This document shows positions 1 through 12,044 of a DNA stretch of 64,000 nt, piece by piece. Below the pieces are notes generated by a model. That model did no database searches and was not told the origin of the DNA. It saw only the letters and a program-made list of their open reading frames with translations. Made by a program: the position numbers and the translations under genes. This DNA is from Lumbricus rubellus (Eukaryota > Annelida > Clitellata > Crassiclitellata > Lumbricidae): assembly GCA_945859605.1 (NCBI GenBank), contig OX243817.1, positions 30,783,407 to 30,847,406 on the forward strand, read 5' to 3'. The first letter of the stretch is position 1, and each line of letters starts with the position of its first letter.

Positions 1-341
1 CATAATTATGATGATTGATGAGTCAATGTGAAGTGGCGCTGCATAAATTTGCCAATAGGGCCTACAGTTGAAACTGTCATTCTGTGCATTGAAATTCAGT
101 CAGGTAGCGTATACAAGATTGTTACCATTTTAACTGTGATAGAAAGTTGCTTTCATAAAACAAATATAACTTTAAGGGATACACACTAAGTGAAATCCCA
201 AAATGACGAACGTTTATTAGCATATTTGAAAGAAATCAAGAGGAAGCCAAAAACTTCGTCAATGGTGTATTGAGCAACAGAAATCGTCAGTAGGCCTACT
301 AGGATGTCAACTGAAGCCAGCAACAATACTTTGTTTCAAAT

Positions 342-1624
342 TCAAAAAGGATTATTGCAGTAGTCTGTATCACAGTAACTGGTGCAGGTCGTGGTTCTTA
401 TGTTCGATTTGGAATCGCCAGTGTATTTCGTTGTGCACACGGGTTTGTGTGTAGCCACATACTCTTCGGAAGCACAGAATGCGTCGAACAGGAGGTCCGG
501 ATATATTATTATGTAGCCGTCTACACAAGACAAAGAGAGTACATTGCACAACACAACAGTCCAACGTCAAAATATCGAACCGTTTATTTGCATCGCAATT
601 TCACCTTTTCAACAGCAGGAAACCGATTTAGAATAGATGCAACGACAATTATTATAATAGTCTGAGACTGAGTTAGCATTCGATTGCATTGGAAGTGAAT
701 GCGCATAAAATTACATTGCATCACATTACTACTACTAGGCTGCTGGATCTTGACCCACTGGTCATCAATTTTTTTGGATTGAGCGCCTGTGAATAAGCCG
801 GTTGCCGTGAAATTGCTCTTTGGGGCGCTATAGAAACTATGTCGAGGTTACAACTGCAACTACTGGTGCCTCGTTCTTGAGCTTTGGAAATTAGCGTTGG
901 CAGGATCACCTTGCTAATTCTTTTTATCCCCCGATCCCCGATCGCCGCCATGTCACCTAGATTCAGCGACGGATGAATTCTTAACCCTTTATTGCTGGAG
1001 GTATAGGATTTCCCATACCATTTACTACCATCTCGGCATTAAAGGGTTAACTCAGATCCCGGTATCTCAGGCTAGCACGTGTGGGACGCAGGGGTGCAAG
1101 CTCCTGCGGAGCGACCTTTGGCAAGTTGCTTACCCATCATTGTCTGTGGAGAAGGCAACGGAAAACCACCTAACTCATCTCATCCACAGGGGCGTAAAGC
1201 CACTGAACCTGCCTTCGGGCAGAGAACCATCATCATCATCGGTGGACACATAAAAAATGTAAAAATAGACAAAGTCATGAAAGCCTTAGCATCAAAGTTT
1301 CCTCTGGTTACTTTCTCACCTTTTGTGCGGGACCTTAGTATTATTTTAGACCAAGAGCTACCTTCACTCAGCATATGAACCTGCTATGCCGAAGCTGTTA
1401 CTACCAGTTGCGTCAGCTTAAGGTTGTCTCCAGACTCCCGCTCTCTGTATTTTAGTGCTGCTTCTACTCTTACCTTCCATGTAGCTGAGTTGCGGTCTTG
1501 TCAACCTGTTTTTCGCATTAAACGAATATACAGGGTGGCCCATAAAAAGTGAGACCCCTAGCATAATTGCAAATAATAAATTATTTAAACAATTTTTCTT
1601 GGGGTCTCACTTTTTTGGGCCACC

Positions 1625-1679
<55 letters not shown>

Positions 1680-4600
1680 CTACTCTTGCTCACGCTTTCG
1701 CAGTTTCCCGCCTTGACTACAGTAACTGTAGCACCCTTTATCATGGACTAGCGGCTGACCGGATTGGCTGCCTAGAAAGGGTCCTCCGCTCTGCGGGGCG
1801 ACTTTTGGCCAGATCCCAAAATATGGCCATGTCTCATCTTATATGCGGGATATCTTACGCTGGCTCCCTTCTCAACAGCGGATTGCATAAGGGTCTGTGC
1901 GTTGATTAGACGGTGCATTGAGGAACTAGCTCCACCGTATCTTCGAGAACTCTGTTTTTCCACATTGGAAGTTTAGCGTTGATCCACCCTTCGATCGGTG
2001 AACCAAATTGAGCTTCTGGTTCCCCGTTCGCGGACTGCTATTTGACAGCTTTGTTCATTTTCTGTTGTGGCCTGCTGGTCCTACAACCTGAATGGTATCT
2101 CTGTCACACTGCGCTTAATTCCCAGGGGTCACTCGGCTCTGTTCCTTAAGAATCTAAAAACTGTCTTATTTAGCCGTGGTTGAGCCGGGAGCGCTCCTGA
2201 GTAGCCTACCTTGAAGTGGCGCTATATAAATTTCTGAAATAAATAAATAAATTAAATAAAGTCTTTGTACAAAGGGTCCAATGCCGAAATTTTCTTTTCA
2301 ACCGGCGTTCCATCACTTGGACGGACCATACCCTATGATTATCTGCGTCTGTAGGGGTTCGCCTGTGGTTGCGATGCTTATGCACTGCCCGTTTATTGAT
2401 TGACATGAGGACTGATTATCCATAGAGACTTTAACATAATTTCGAGGGCTTAAAGGCAAAGGTGCACATCTCTCTTAGCATTGTAGTCAGTTATGTGTAC
2501 CTTTGCCTTTAAGCCCTCGATTTATTGTGTCGGAAGGTTAAACCATTTATGATATTACAATAATATGCTTAAGCTTGTTCGAGAGACATATTTGCCAATT
2601 TTTAGGAACGTTTTGTCAGCATTGCGGAGTTTAAGGGTTCAAACCTCATCCGTGACAGCCGCCTGGCGTCAGACTTTAGAAAATGAGGAAACATGAATCC
2701 CGCGAACTGCAATATTTCGTAACGGAACCGAGGTTATACCCATGTTTGCTTCAGTTAGTGAATGTGATGAAGTTTAAAATACTAACTTTTAATTCTGCTG
2801 GACCATATTTTGGCACATTTCGATTTCTCATCTGGACATAATGGTTTTTGCCGACCCTCTAAGGGACACGTTGTTCTCTCATCCGCCGAATTGCATTTCC
2901 AACATTTAAGTGATGCACCTGAAAAGCAAAGAATCCACAAATTTACATCTACAGAAAACTGTAATATATTGTCTTTCAATTAGAAAAAAATGTATAGCTG
3001 TGTGGTTGAATATTTTCATATGGATTAACAAGGCCGGATTAACAAATGTTGGTCCCTGTTTAGTAAAATTGTGGGCCCCAATCTTATAGAAGAACGACAA
3101 AAGTGATACACAAACGTTGTACCGTATAATTATGCTTATTCAACGAATCCACTATATTATTTTTACAGTTTCAACATGTCTTTTAGTATTCCAGTCTAGT
3201 GTTAAAGTATGCATCTTTTACAGCTTAAGAATAATTATCATTATTAAAGTGATTCATGACCAGACTTTTTTCTAACCATGGCAAACAGTGCAGAAGCTCT
3301 TTTATGCCCCAAATAAATTCTTGGCAGAGAAAAATTCAGGCAATCTTGCGGCAGGACAATGACTATGGCAGTGCAGATTTTTTTACCACAGCATTTGCAA
3401 TGATTTTCCCTGGTGTAGCACTGCATGCCACTTATTACAAACTAACATTATGCTTCTGCGCTTTCGCCAGTGGTAGACCCTGGCTCAAGTTCCACCCCAT
3501 CAATGTGAGCTTTTCACCTCGGCTTCTGTCTCTCTGCCTGGGCCGTCTTTCACTGCTCTCAGCTGACAGCTACCCGTAGGGACTTCCTTGCCCCATTTTC
3601 GCCTACTGTCACCATGCAGCAAAGAGCATTTCTGGTAGTGGGTCTACTAGGTCTAGCTATCTGGAATAGCCTCCATGTGGGTCTCATCTCGCTTCCCCAT
3701 GTGTGACTCTGCAGGCTCTTTATTTCGTCTTATTAAGGTTTTTCTTTTTGACCAGACCTGGGCTGGGAGCGCCTCTGAGTAGAAATTTTCATGGGCGATA
3801 TATATATTTTTGCGATGGATTGTTTGAATTCGTACAAACAGAGTGTATACGGACAGTGGTGTAGCGATGAATTTAAAATGGGGGTTTGGGTTTTTGTGGC
3901 CTGGCCGGATGCCCTTCCTGACCCCAACCCAACAGTGTTACAGTAAATAAGAAGAGAATAAACTAAAGTAACAAAAGGAATAAAGTAAGAAAAACAATTG
4001 TTAGCCTACTACAAACTATTGTTTTGTTTTTCTTATTTAAGTGGATAAATAACCTTTTAAAAAACTTATTCCTAAGCCAATAGGGGTTTTAACCTCCGAA
4101 TCCCCCATGGACCGCCACTGTATACGGAACCCCACACATTGCCTACAGTCGTGGAGTATAGCCTTGGGTCAGATACTGTGATAATATTTACGATTCGAAC
4201 TGTTGTAGTGACCAGACGTAGAATCACAAAAGGCTACCCTTGTATTTATGACTCCGATTTTAAACTGCTCTGTTCGTTTATATTATTTAGCAAATAAATA
4301 AGTAAGAATATTCTTTATCCGGGTCAGCTGAGAGAAAGACACTGATGTGCACATAATGTATAAATGATTGAAGTTTAAAGTTATAATTTATTGATTGATT
4401 CATTCATCATGGAGATTTATATAGCGCCCCTTAAAAGTATAGAAAGTGGAAGTCCATTCGATGCCATGGGCCAATATCGGAGAAAGCACGGTGCTGTCGA
4501 AGAGACAGTATGAGAATTGTGGAAAAATAACTGAGAGGGATCATGATCCACCGGGAAAAACAGACCTTGCAATATATAAAAAACTGGGGGTTGGAATCCC

Positions 4601-4893
4601 CAGACCCCGGCTATTCTCACCATGCTAAGAGTTATTCGTCCCCCCGAAGAATGAGGAGTTAACTTAATCCTGAGTGTAGGACCGTAGAGTAAGAATTTCC
4701 TGTACAACCAACGAAGAGCCACAGAGCTCTTGCACATAATTTATACAACCGACACAAATCCAGCGAAATATTGGAAATGCCGTTACGAAGAAACAATCGT
4801 TCTAAAATCGTTCTAACAAAGTGTTCTATTACCTGGTTTGAGACATATCATGCTCATAACGAGGCAGACACAAACGAAGATGTTTGGGGACAT
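342..4893 (-). CDS. Ly6/uPAR-like secreted small protein, gene A (3 exons)
   Basis: Minus-strand gene with coding exons 4893-4833, 2918-2787 and 520-342 (stop 344-342), 372 nt, 123 residues. Exon 1 encodes Met plus a Cys/Val/Met-rich hydrophobic signal peptide of about 20 residues and ends at donor GTAATA. Exon 2 begins after TTTTCAG, carries Cys 1-5 (LKC-x2-C start) and ends at GTTAGT. Exon 3 begins after CTTGTGTAG and ends with C-x3-C-x4-CNNPF-stop. Phases are 1 and 1 and join without a frame break. The mature part has ten cysteines, as in one Ly6/uPAR three-finger domain, but the usual adjacent CC near the end is C-x3-C. No hydrophobic GPI-attachment tail follows the last Cys-Asn, so a soluble secreted protein is inferred. 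Function unknown. Its closest relative is the next gene, 9254-12044, with the same exon plan. Start chosen as the only Met before the signal peptide; any untranslated exon is unseen. Confidence 0.88.
981..1050. mobile_element. piggyBac-type MITE (TTAA flanked)
   Basis: TTAA followed by ccctttattgctgg at the left; cggcattaaaggg followed by TTAA at the right. About 70 bp. TTAA target duplications and CCCTTT ends are typical of piggyBac derivatives. A relative is at 32537-32600. Confidence 0.75.
1531..1627. mobile_element. Tc1/mariner-type MITE (97 bp)
   Basis: Inverted ends cagggtggcccat and gggccaccctg extend into gtgagacccc/ggggtctcac, with TA on both sides. Followed directly by a (TA)n run (1628-1676). 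Confidence 0.85.
1685..2252 (+). mobile_element. CR1/L2-like LINE 3' end
   Basis: In shifting frames the block reads as the C-terminal end of a CR1/L2-type LINE: a SRLDYSN...LYHGLA start, RIGCLERVLRSAGRLL, and a SALFLKNLKTVLFSRG-like end, the hallmark order before the stop. It ends with gggagcgctcctgagtag...gtggcgctatataaat and an aaataaataaat tail. The copy is decayed by frameshifts. It matters because the 3' tail is the same as the tail of the SINEs in this window. Confidence 0.65.
3440..3830 (+). mobile_element. Decayed CR1/L2-like LINE 3' end
   Basis: Contains a degenerate IWNSLHVGLISLP-type block followed by LCRLFISSY and ends in tgggagcgcctctgagtaga, the LINE/SINE tail used elsewhere in the window. 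Several stops are present. It lies in intron 1 of Ly6 gene A. Confidence 0.45.
4395..4640 (-). mobile_element. CR1/L2-like LINE 3' tail fragment
   Basis: The minus strand ends in the shared tail (atttatatagcgcccctt on plus). Upstream of it the text matches the A-type LINE C-terminus around ggccaatatcggagaaagcacggtgctg, also seen at 41700-41740. No open frame. Confidence 0.45.
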
Positions 4894-5219
4894 TTTGCTT
4901 CCGTTGCAGATCATTGGATGTCCCGTCTACTGTATTGCGGATGAATCTACTTATAAAGAAAGCATCGTTCTCCACACAAGCAAATCAGAAATATCATTAT
5001 ACTTCATCATTCCTTGGCGTTTAAGAAAGTCATCTACGTGCAAAGAAATCTGTCATCGAGAAAGGTTCAATAAAACTGACAGCAGGAAATGTATGAAGAT
5101 TGAGAGATACTCCTATTAAACAATGCCTCTGCAAATTATTCAGGCATATGGGGCCTATGACTATTGTAGCCTTGAGAAATTGACTTCGTAAGCACTGCAA
5201 AACGTTTATGCAATCGTGA

Positions 5220-5460
5220 CTTATGGTTTTAGTTCTGAGAAGTGTTGCTTTAAGTTCAGTCTTACCTTAAATTTTAGTTTGCGTTGCTATTAATTTCAAA
5301 TGCTACGTGCTTTAGTTATTAATAATTTAGTTATTTCGTCCAATATTTAGTTTCAGTTATAGTTTTAGTTAATAGAAACTGACTGTTCTTTGTTTTAATT
5401 TTAGTTTCCTCAGCTTTAGTTTCAGTTAATAGTTATTCGTTCACTGATAGTTTGTCAAAT
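5220..5460. repeat. TTTAGTTTC-type low-complexity block
   Basis: Repeats of ttagtttcagtta. A similar block lies at 7010-7240 (tttagttttcgttaacg). The two may be halves of one repeat separated by the motif array and hAT element between them. Confidence 0.5.
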
Positions 5461-5585
5461 TATGGAAAATAGGCAAGGGCATCCAGTGTTCTTACAGAAT
5501 GCAAACATGCCACGAATCGTAGGCCTACATTATATAGTCATAATGTCCCTGTGTGGATTAAACCGGTGCGTAGCCTACAAGGACA

Positions 5586-6398
5586 ATGAATATCCGGTAG
5601 CACGACATTTAATCCCGCGACACTTAATACCACGACAGTTAATACCGCGACTCTTAATACCCGTACGACTATTGTTAAAGATTTTAAACAGGATTTGCGA
5701 AGTTCAGTCTACAATAAGGCAGTGACATGGAGGCGAATTCGGTTGCAGTAGGCTGTAGCAAAGGCGAACAGAGCTCTTTTTTAAAACACTGTTAAAAACA
5801 GTGACTATTGCTGTGAATATTGTTTTTATCAAATTTTACTGGTTTATAATATTTAGGCTTACTGCAAAGGCTTAAAACTCTTTTGAATATTGCTTTGAAT
5901 ATTGCTTTTATGGAATTTAACTTCTTAAATTTTATTATACTTTCCCGGCATCAAGTGTCACGGTTTTAAATGTCGCCGGGATTAACTGTCGCGGGATTAA
6001 TTCGGTTCCATGACACTTAATCCCGCGACACTTAATACCGCGACAGTTAGTACCGGACAGTTAGTACCGGACAGTTAATCTCGCGACACTTAATCCCGCG
6101 CGGTATTTCTGACTTTCATCCATGTTGATTGACTTATGATTTTGTAGGCCTATCGTTTTTTAAACTTTTTATTGAATTGTTATGATTTTCTGTGTCATTT
6201 TTAAATTTGTAATTGGCTGCGGTTTGTCAGCGAGAATCTCAATAAATCGAATAAATATTTAATCCCGGCGACACTTAATCCCGCAACCAAGCACTTGAAA
6301 TGATAGATTAAATGCCCGCGGGATTAAGTGTTGCGGGATTAACTGTCCGGTACTAACTGTCGCGGTATTAAGTGTCGCGGGATTAAGTGTCATGGAAC
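5586..6398. repeat. Array of short inverted motif units (TTAATCCCGCGACAC family)
   Basis: Units such as gacacttaatcccgc, gacacttaataccgc and gacagttagtaccgg are chained in one orientation at 5596-5670 and 6010-6105, and as their reverse complements at 5955-6000 and 6310-6390. 6002-6398 is a symmetric unit: it begins attcggttccatgac and ends gtcatggaac, continuing caccgaat-like past the hAT insertion at 6399. Nothing codes; the open frame 5462-5725 is an artefact of the repeats (HLIPRHLIPRQLIPR). Degenerate relatives are at 32612-32695 and 63358-63440. Confidence 0.75.
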
Positions 6399-6903
6399 CA
6401 GGGCCGGATTTGAGCAGAGTGAGGCCCTAAGCAATTTCAATTATGAGGCCCACTTAGGCCTAAGGATAAAAACAGACAAAATGCATATTGCTTATAATTG
6501 CTAGATCTAAGTATATTCCTAATGCATATTGCGACAATCCATGTTTGAGCAACTACTGTTAGTCTCTAACGCGCATATGGTTCCCGACCTTGTTTTTACT
6601 TCAGGGCCACTTTTTCTAAGTTGGAGGACACGAGGGCCACTTTTCCTAAGTTGAAGGACATTAAGGGGGCCACATGGATAACATCCAATTAACTAAAAGT
6701 AGGCTATATATATAATAAAATTGTTATAATTGAATCAAAATTGAATGTCTCATGTTAGGCCTATTTATATTTTTTATCCTGTACAAATTGTCAATATTTA
6801 TAAGTTACAAATTATAAGCCACTTTAGCTCACTTTTGGAGGCCCCCCAGATTTCGGAGGCCCTAAGCAGTTGCTTAGTTGGCTTACATGTAAATCCGGCC
6901 CTG
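6399..6903. mobile_element. hAT-like element with 8-bp target duplication
   Basis: Terminal inverted repeats cagggccggattt and aaatccggccctg; target duplication catggaac at 6391-6398 and 6904-6911. Inside, 6585-6690 resembles part of the element at 17179 (gggccactttttctaag, gaaggacattaagggg), so it may be composite. It sits in the right arm of the motif array 5586-6398. No transposase. Confidence 0.85.
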
Positions 6904-7009
6904 CATGGAACCGAATATCCAAGTACGGGTTTTTTGCGATTCTGAGTAGAATCTTGAAGTGGCGCAATAACAAGTGCACATAGGACCTACATAGTCTACA
7001 TAGTACATA

Positions 7010-7240
7010 CGTTAGGTTTTTGTTTTTCTTTTTCGTGTAGTTTTCGCTAGGCCTAGGCCCTACGTGTTTTGGTTTCGATTTTTTAGTTTCTTTTGTTGTT
7101 TCTGTTGGTTTCGAGAATTTTAATTTTTAAGCCGTTATCGTTTGCTTTAGTTTCGTGTTTTCCCTAGTCTTAGTTTTTACTAAAGCCTTAAGCTTTCGTT
7201 AACGAACGTCTTCGATTTTAGTTTTCGTTAACGTTTGATA
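7010..7240. repeat. TTTAGTTTTCG-type low-complexity block
   Basis: Partner of 5220-5460: T-rich with ttttagttttcgttaacg near its end. No gene. Confidence 0.5.
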
Positions 7241-7839
7241 CGTCATATAAAATTTTTGAGTAGGCTGCGACATGATGAATGGTGGTATCGCACTTGAAAT
7301 GATAGGCTACTGAATTGGTTTGAGCTGACTATGATCGGCAGCTGGCGAAAAGATATTGTAATAATTAAAATCGATTTATAAATTGCACAAATAAATCAAA
7401 GTCTCTTGCGTATAAGATCTGAATTAAGTGAAATAATAATGCATTGTTTTTCATGAGACGTCATTCATCTTAGTAATTTACTTCAACCAGGCAACAAACG
7501 ATCATTTTCTGCATGCATTATGAATAATATTATGGTTTTTTTCTGACAGAACTCCTGATCTCGAAACGACTTATTTTCTATGATAGAAATCGATCCGGAA
7601 AGGACCGGAACATCTGGTCAGATGATGTCAATAATTCATTTTAGATTCTTACCATGCATGTTATTATCCTTCAGTTTCCTTGCTCTTTAGTTAAGAGCCT
7701 TCAGGTCTAAATATGGGGTCTATAATTTGACCCACATTCTCCCTGCAAATATGAACAGTGCGTTAAACTCGCTGCTTCGGAGGTACAGTGTTCGCCAAAT
7801 TAATAGAAAATTGTCGCAACTGACTATTTTCTGTTGTTG

Positions 7840-8160
7840 CTTCACCATAGTACAGCATAGTAACTATAATTATTATGGTATAGCATAGTGTAGTATAGCA
7901 TAGCATAGTTATAGTATAGTATAGCACATTATTGTGTAGTATAGTATTATAATGTATAGCGTAGTATAGTACAGTAAAAACTATAGAAGAGTGTAGCATA
8001 GTATAGTATAGCATAGCACAGCACAGCAAGCATAGCATAGTATAGCACAGCACACTGAGCACAGCATATAGCATTGCACAGCCCAGTACAGTATAGTACG
8101 GTATGGTATAGTACTGCATAGAGTATGCCTATAGAATAGTATTGTATGGTAGTCTATACT
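7840..8160. repeat. Irregular TAGTATAGCA-type tandem repeat
   Basis: Chained pentamers (tagta, tagca, cagca) over about 320 bases. The minus-strand open frames here are low-complexity artefacts. Confidence 0.85.
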
Positions 8161-8763
8161 ACTACATTTTGAAAACAAACAGCCTTACCTTTCCGAGCAC
8201 GTCACCCATGCAGCTATCACAGCTATCACAAGCTTTCTGCAGGTAGGCTATATACTATATAGGTCTACGTGACCTTCTCCGATTGCTCCCAATTCTTGAT
8301 TAAAAGATCGCTTGCACAATGTCCGCCTCAAGTGCTCATTCAAAACTCGATTACTGTAAACCTTTCAAAAACATCGATTCAAAATAATAAAACGCTACAC
8401 ATCGCTTTCACCAGCGCAGTCGCCAAATCTTCCAATCACAGCTAAATGACTTTCTACCCCCCCCCCCCCCATTAATTCGCAAACTTATAGACATCGTCTT
8501 GTATTCGGGTTAAGAAATGAGGAAGTATTAAGAGCTTCAGTAGTGCACTGAGCAGACGGAATGTAACTTTTCTTGTGCAAGCTGTTCTTCGTGGTTAACT
8601 CTATTTCCATTTGATCTATTCTGCAGTCTTGTTATTCGCTATCTGCTGTGAGTAGCCTATGTTCATGAACAGATAATTACTGTCATTGTGGGGCGCGGCG
8701 ATGTAGAGATTGGTTCGATGTTTTGGGGTCGGTCAAGTTCTTTAGTTTATGTAATAAGACCTA

Positions 8764-8828
8764 CAGGGTGGCCCAAAAAAGACCCATCTAGGATTTTTAC
8801 CTATAGGGGTATTTTTGGCCCACCCTTT
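8764..8828. mobile_element. Tc1/mariner-type MITE, decayed right end
   Basis: Left end cagggtggcccaaaaaag after TA, right end ttttggcccaccct with a changed last base. Same terminal family as 1531-1627. Confidence 0.65.
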
Positions 8829-9253
8829 AAAACCATAACCGGTTTTTATCTTTTTCGTACACAAGGGTTACCCTGTCAACCGGATGATGTTCCTTAAGGG
8901 TTTCTCTTACTTTGTATTTTGTTGCCCAATACATAGCTCACTTAGCCTATATGTGAGATGTTGTATCATACTCGAACCAATAACTTTTTGGTTATGGTTA
9001 TAGATAGGATAGATATTCCAGCCGGACAGAACTTAGAAGAAAAAAACGGATAATGGAAACATAATCTTAGTTTGAAACTTAAATGGAATTACATTAATAC
9101 TCGATCAACGTGAAACCCATTTGATGCATATTATTTTATTAGTGAGTTGATACGGAAGTCAATGAAACTTTCAGCGTAATATCATAGAAGATCCAGTTGC
9201 CGCATAGCATTTAAAGTCAGCATTATTTCGAAATAATGTTGTTCTTCGATTTC

Positions 9254-12044
9254 TTAGAAAGGAGCATTGCAGTTATCTGTAGCGCAGTACTCGAGACAGG
9301 ACGTGGTTGTTTTATCGTCTTTGGTCTTCTCTGTGCAGCCTGGTTGGTTTGCGGCGATGTACTCATTCGTAGCACAAAATGCGTCGCTCAATGGCGTAGT
9401 AGTGTGGAGGAGGCCTGCACAAAGACATCAATAGAGCCATTCAAACACCGCGGACCAACGTGAGACGTTGAAACATTTATGAGGTTTGAAAACATTTTAA
9501 ACTTATTTTTACACAATCTACCATGAATTAAATGAAATGAAAAAGTTGAGTAAACCCCTTCTTTGATTTGGAAGAGCGTTTTTGCTTTGGAGGGGGCGGG
9601 GAGTCCGTAGTTCAGTTGAGAGAGCGCTGGTCGTTAAACTGAGTGTCATCCACGCGACCCGGGTTCGAGCCTCACACAGGGCATTAATTTATTAAAGTTT
9701 CTGTTAGCTGCCATTGGCGCTTTGCTGTTGTGTTGCTTGACTCGGGTTCTGCTGAAAATAAGATAGCCCTTCCCACTTCTGGCTGCTTGGCCGAACCAGG
9801 AGTGATCCAGCACTTAGGCTACCGAACCCACTGCTGTAAAGTCGACCTGCGTGTCGTGCTATGGCGGACCTATTTCGCAGACGGTTATACGAAAGCCCAC
9901 TTGTAGGCCTAAAGATTAAAGTATAACTATCGTGACAAGGAGGAAAATGAAAGCGTCACTAGTAATTCCTTTTTAAAAAACGAATGCAGATCGCAGACAC
10001 GGCATGCTTAAAAGCCTCACACTTTTGTCTGCGTTGTAGCAGGTTGCGGTTTGTCGTTCCGATTGATAATTAACGAATCTGTAGGCCTAAGCTTACCTAT
10101 CGAGCGCCTCTGAATAGCTAGTCTGTTACAGTAAGAGGCGCTTTATAAATGCTCATATACCATACCATACCATTATATAGTAGGCCGTTTTCAGTGAATT
10201 TCGGATGCTGACATTGAAATGTCAATTTTGAAGCCACAATACACGTTTCAAAATGTCACTTTCATGTAAACGTCTAGCACTGCAATAGTGCAATAGCATA
10301 TAATTTTATAGGCTTATGTAAATGTAAAAATATGTCACATATGTGCAGGCCTAAATAATTATACATAATGTTTTATCGCCACGCAATAGCTTCCTCGCGC
10401 AGACGAAATTATAATTCACATGCTTTGCTTTAAACTATCAACGTGGGTGAAGTCATCTTATAATATTATATTATTATATTATATTACCTTTGCTCCAGTT
10501 ATGCTCTATTCTTGCACATTTCGTTATTCCTGGGGGACATTCGGGATGTTGAAAAGCGACGTCAGTGAACGTACATTGTGTTTGTAGTTCAGATGCAGTG
10601 CAAGTCGCACATCGAAGAGATGAAGCTGAAAAACAGAACAGAGTTTTTAATTTTCATCTACACGTAGCCTACGTCTAGAAAATTCAGCATTGAACTTTAG
10701 TTTAGCTCTCAATTGAAAGTGCGTAAAGGGCGGTCTTGTTAAATTCCAATTTTTTATGTTTAAGGAATCAAATAAAATCTTCAGTAGTGAAGCTGATGGG
10801 GTATTTTAATATTTTTCAGAGGAACAAAACGAAACGAGGTGACATATGAGCCACGGTTAAGCTTATGTAATAATTCCGATTTGAGTTGTAATATTATTGC
10901 CTTGACCGCACGTAGTTTTAATAGACACGTATTATGAATCGTTTGGGTATTAGGCTATTAAGTTTGAATTCAAAAGTAATCCCTGGACGATCTTTCAACA
11001 CCCAGACATCACCACCTCACCCTCATTCTCAAGTCGGTTCACTGGTTGAAAATCCCCGAGCGAATCCACGTCAAAGTTCTCTCCTTAAACTACAACTCCT
11101 TACAATGCCTCCAGTCAAGATATCTTCGCGAACAGTTCACCATCCAGCCAACCCGTTCTACACGACCATCCGCCTGTCTTGCTCTCTCGACCGCCGGTAA
11201 CAAGTCATCTCAAGTTCTCCAACCGAGCCATAATCCAACTCAGCACCACGCACTTGGAATGATGTGCCTCCTGAATTCCGATCTTTTTCCGTTCCTGCAC
11301 CATCATTAGATTCATTACTAATCACATACCATCACCTTACTCAGGCTCCACTATACGTCACACCTTGAGTTTTTAATTCTGACAATGGAGGGGTAGGGGA
11401 GGAGAAGGGGAAGGGGAGTGGGAGGAGCGGGGAGGGTAGGGGAGGAGAAGGGGAAGGAGAGGGGGAGGGGGAGGAGCGGAGAGGGGAGGGGAGGAGACGG
11501 AGAGGGGAAAGGGGAGGTGTAATGGAGGTAGGGAGGGATGGTTGGATGCTCTTTTCAGCCACAGCAATGCGTAGTAATAGTATATACATAATTATATATA
11601 GACTTTTCTCTTCCCAGGAGTTATTCGCACTGGGAGCGCCTCTGATTAGGTTGTACTATGAGAGGCGCTTTATAAATCCTAAAAAAGAATAGAAGAGAAT
11701 ATTGTTGCTACTTGCTAGGAAGAAATAATTAGATTAGTTCAAAATTGTTTATGCAAACTCTTGGCTTTTTTTATCTGCAGTTGTATACTATAGGCTACAC
11801 AAAATGTGCAGTTCTACGCCCTAAATGGATTTATGCAGTTGTAGAAGCACTTCTGTGCAGTCAAAACCAGCAAAACAGGACATTGTCCTCCGATTGGAAG
11901 TAGCCTAATATACCACGAAGGATGGGAAGGAAAAGAAGGGATTGTGCACTTCTAAAAAGCCCTTGAAACAGCCCTGTGCAAACCTGGTTTGAGACAGATC
12001 ATGCTCATAACGAGACACACGCAAACGAAGAAGTGTGGTGACAT
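9254..12044 (-). CDS. Ly6/uPAR-like secreted small protein, gene B (3 exons)
   Basis: Minus-strand gene with coding exons 12044-11984, 10625-10488 and 9414-9254 (stop 9256-9254), 360 nt, 119 residues. Exon 1 is the same length (61 nt) as in gene A and encodes almost the same signal peptide (VCVCLVMSMICLKP shared). Exon 2 follows TTTTTCAG and ends at GTAATAT; exon 3 follows TTTGTGCAG. Phases 1 and 1 match exactly. The mature chain has ten cysteines in the Ly6/uPAR order and ends C-x3-C-x4-CNAPF-stop with no GPI tail, so secretion is inferred. Outside the signal peptide and the cysteine frame the two genes differ strongly in sequence, so the duplication is old or the mature protein evolves fast. 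A tRNA-derived SINE (9598-10175) sits between exons 2 and 3. A LINE 3' end lies in the first intron. Role unknown. Confidence 0.88.
9598..10175 (+). mobile_element. tRNA-derived SINE, family C
   Basis: Head with clear pol III boxes: A-box tagttcagttgaga (9608-9621) and B-box gggttcgagcct (9661-9672). The unit ends with gagcgcctctgaatag...aagaggcgctttataaatg and an atacc-repeat end at about 10155-10175. The tail matches the CR1/L2 tail. The unit is unusually long and may contain a second insertion. It lies in intron 2 of Ly6 gene B. Confidence 0.6.
11040..11690 (+). mobile_element. CR1/L2-like LINE 3' end interrupted by a purine tract
   Basis: 11040-11340 reads in mixed frames as a LINE C-terminus (LNYNSLQCLQ, RSTRPS, KFSNRAIIQLSTT then a decayed W-N-D-V-P-P segment). 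The shared tail (gggagcgcctctgattag to gaggcgctttataaat) appears only at 11630-11680. Between them is the G/A-rich tract 11385-11530. It lies in intron 1 of Ly6 gene B. Confidence 0.55.
11385..11530. repeat. Purine-only GGGGA tract
   Basis: About 145 bases nearly all G and A on plus. It can form triplex or quadruplex structures. It divides the LINE end 11040-11690. Confidence 0.85.

Noticed and set aside
342..554. Three-finger toxin gene.
   Set aside because: The ten-cysteine pattern is shared by Ly6/uPAR proteins in general; nothing here indicates a toxin, and the C-x3-C end is not typical of one.
5462..5725. 87-codon frame with HLIPRHLIPR repeats.
   Set aside because: Created by the 15-base motif units of the inverted array.
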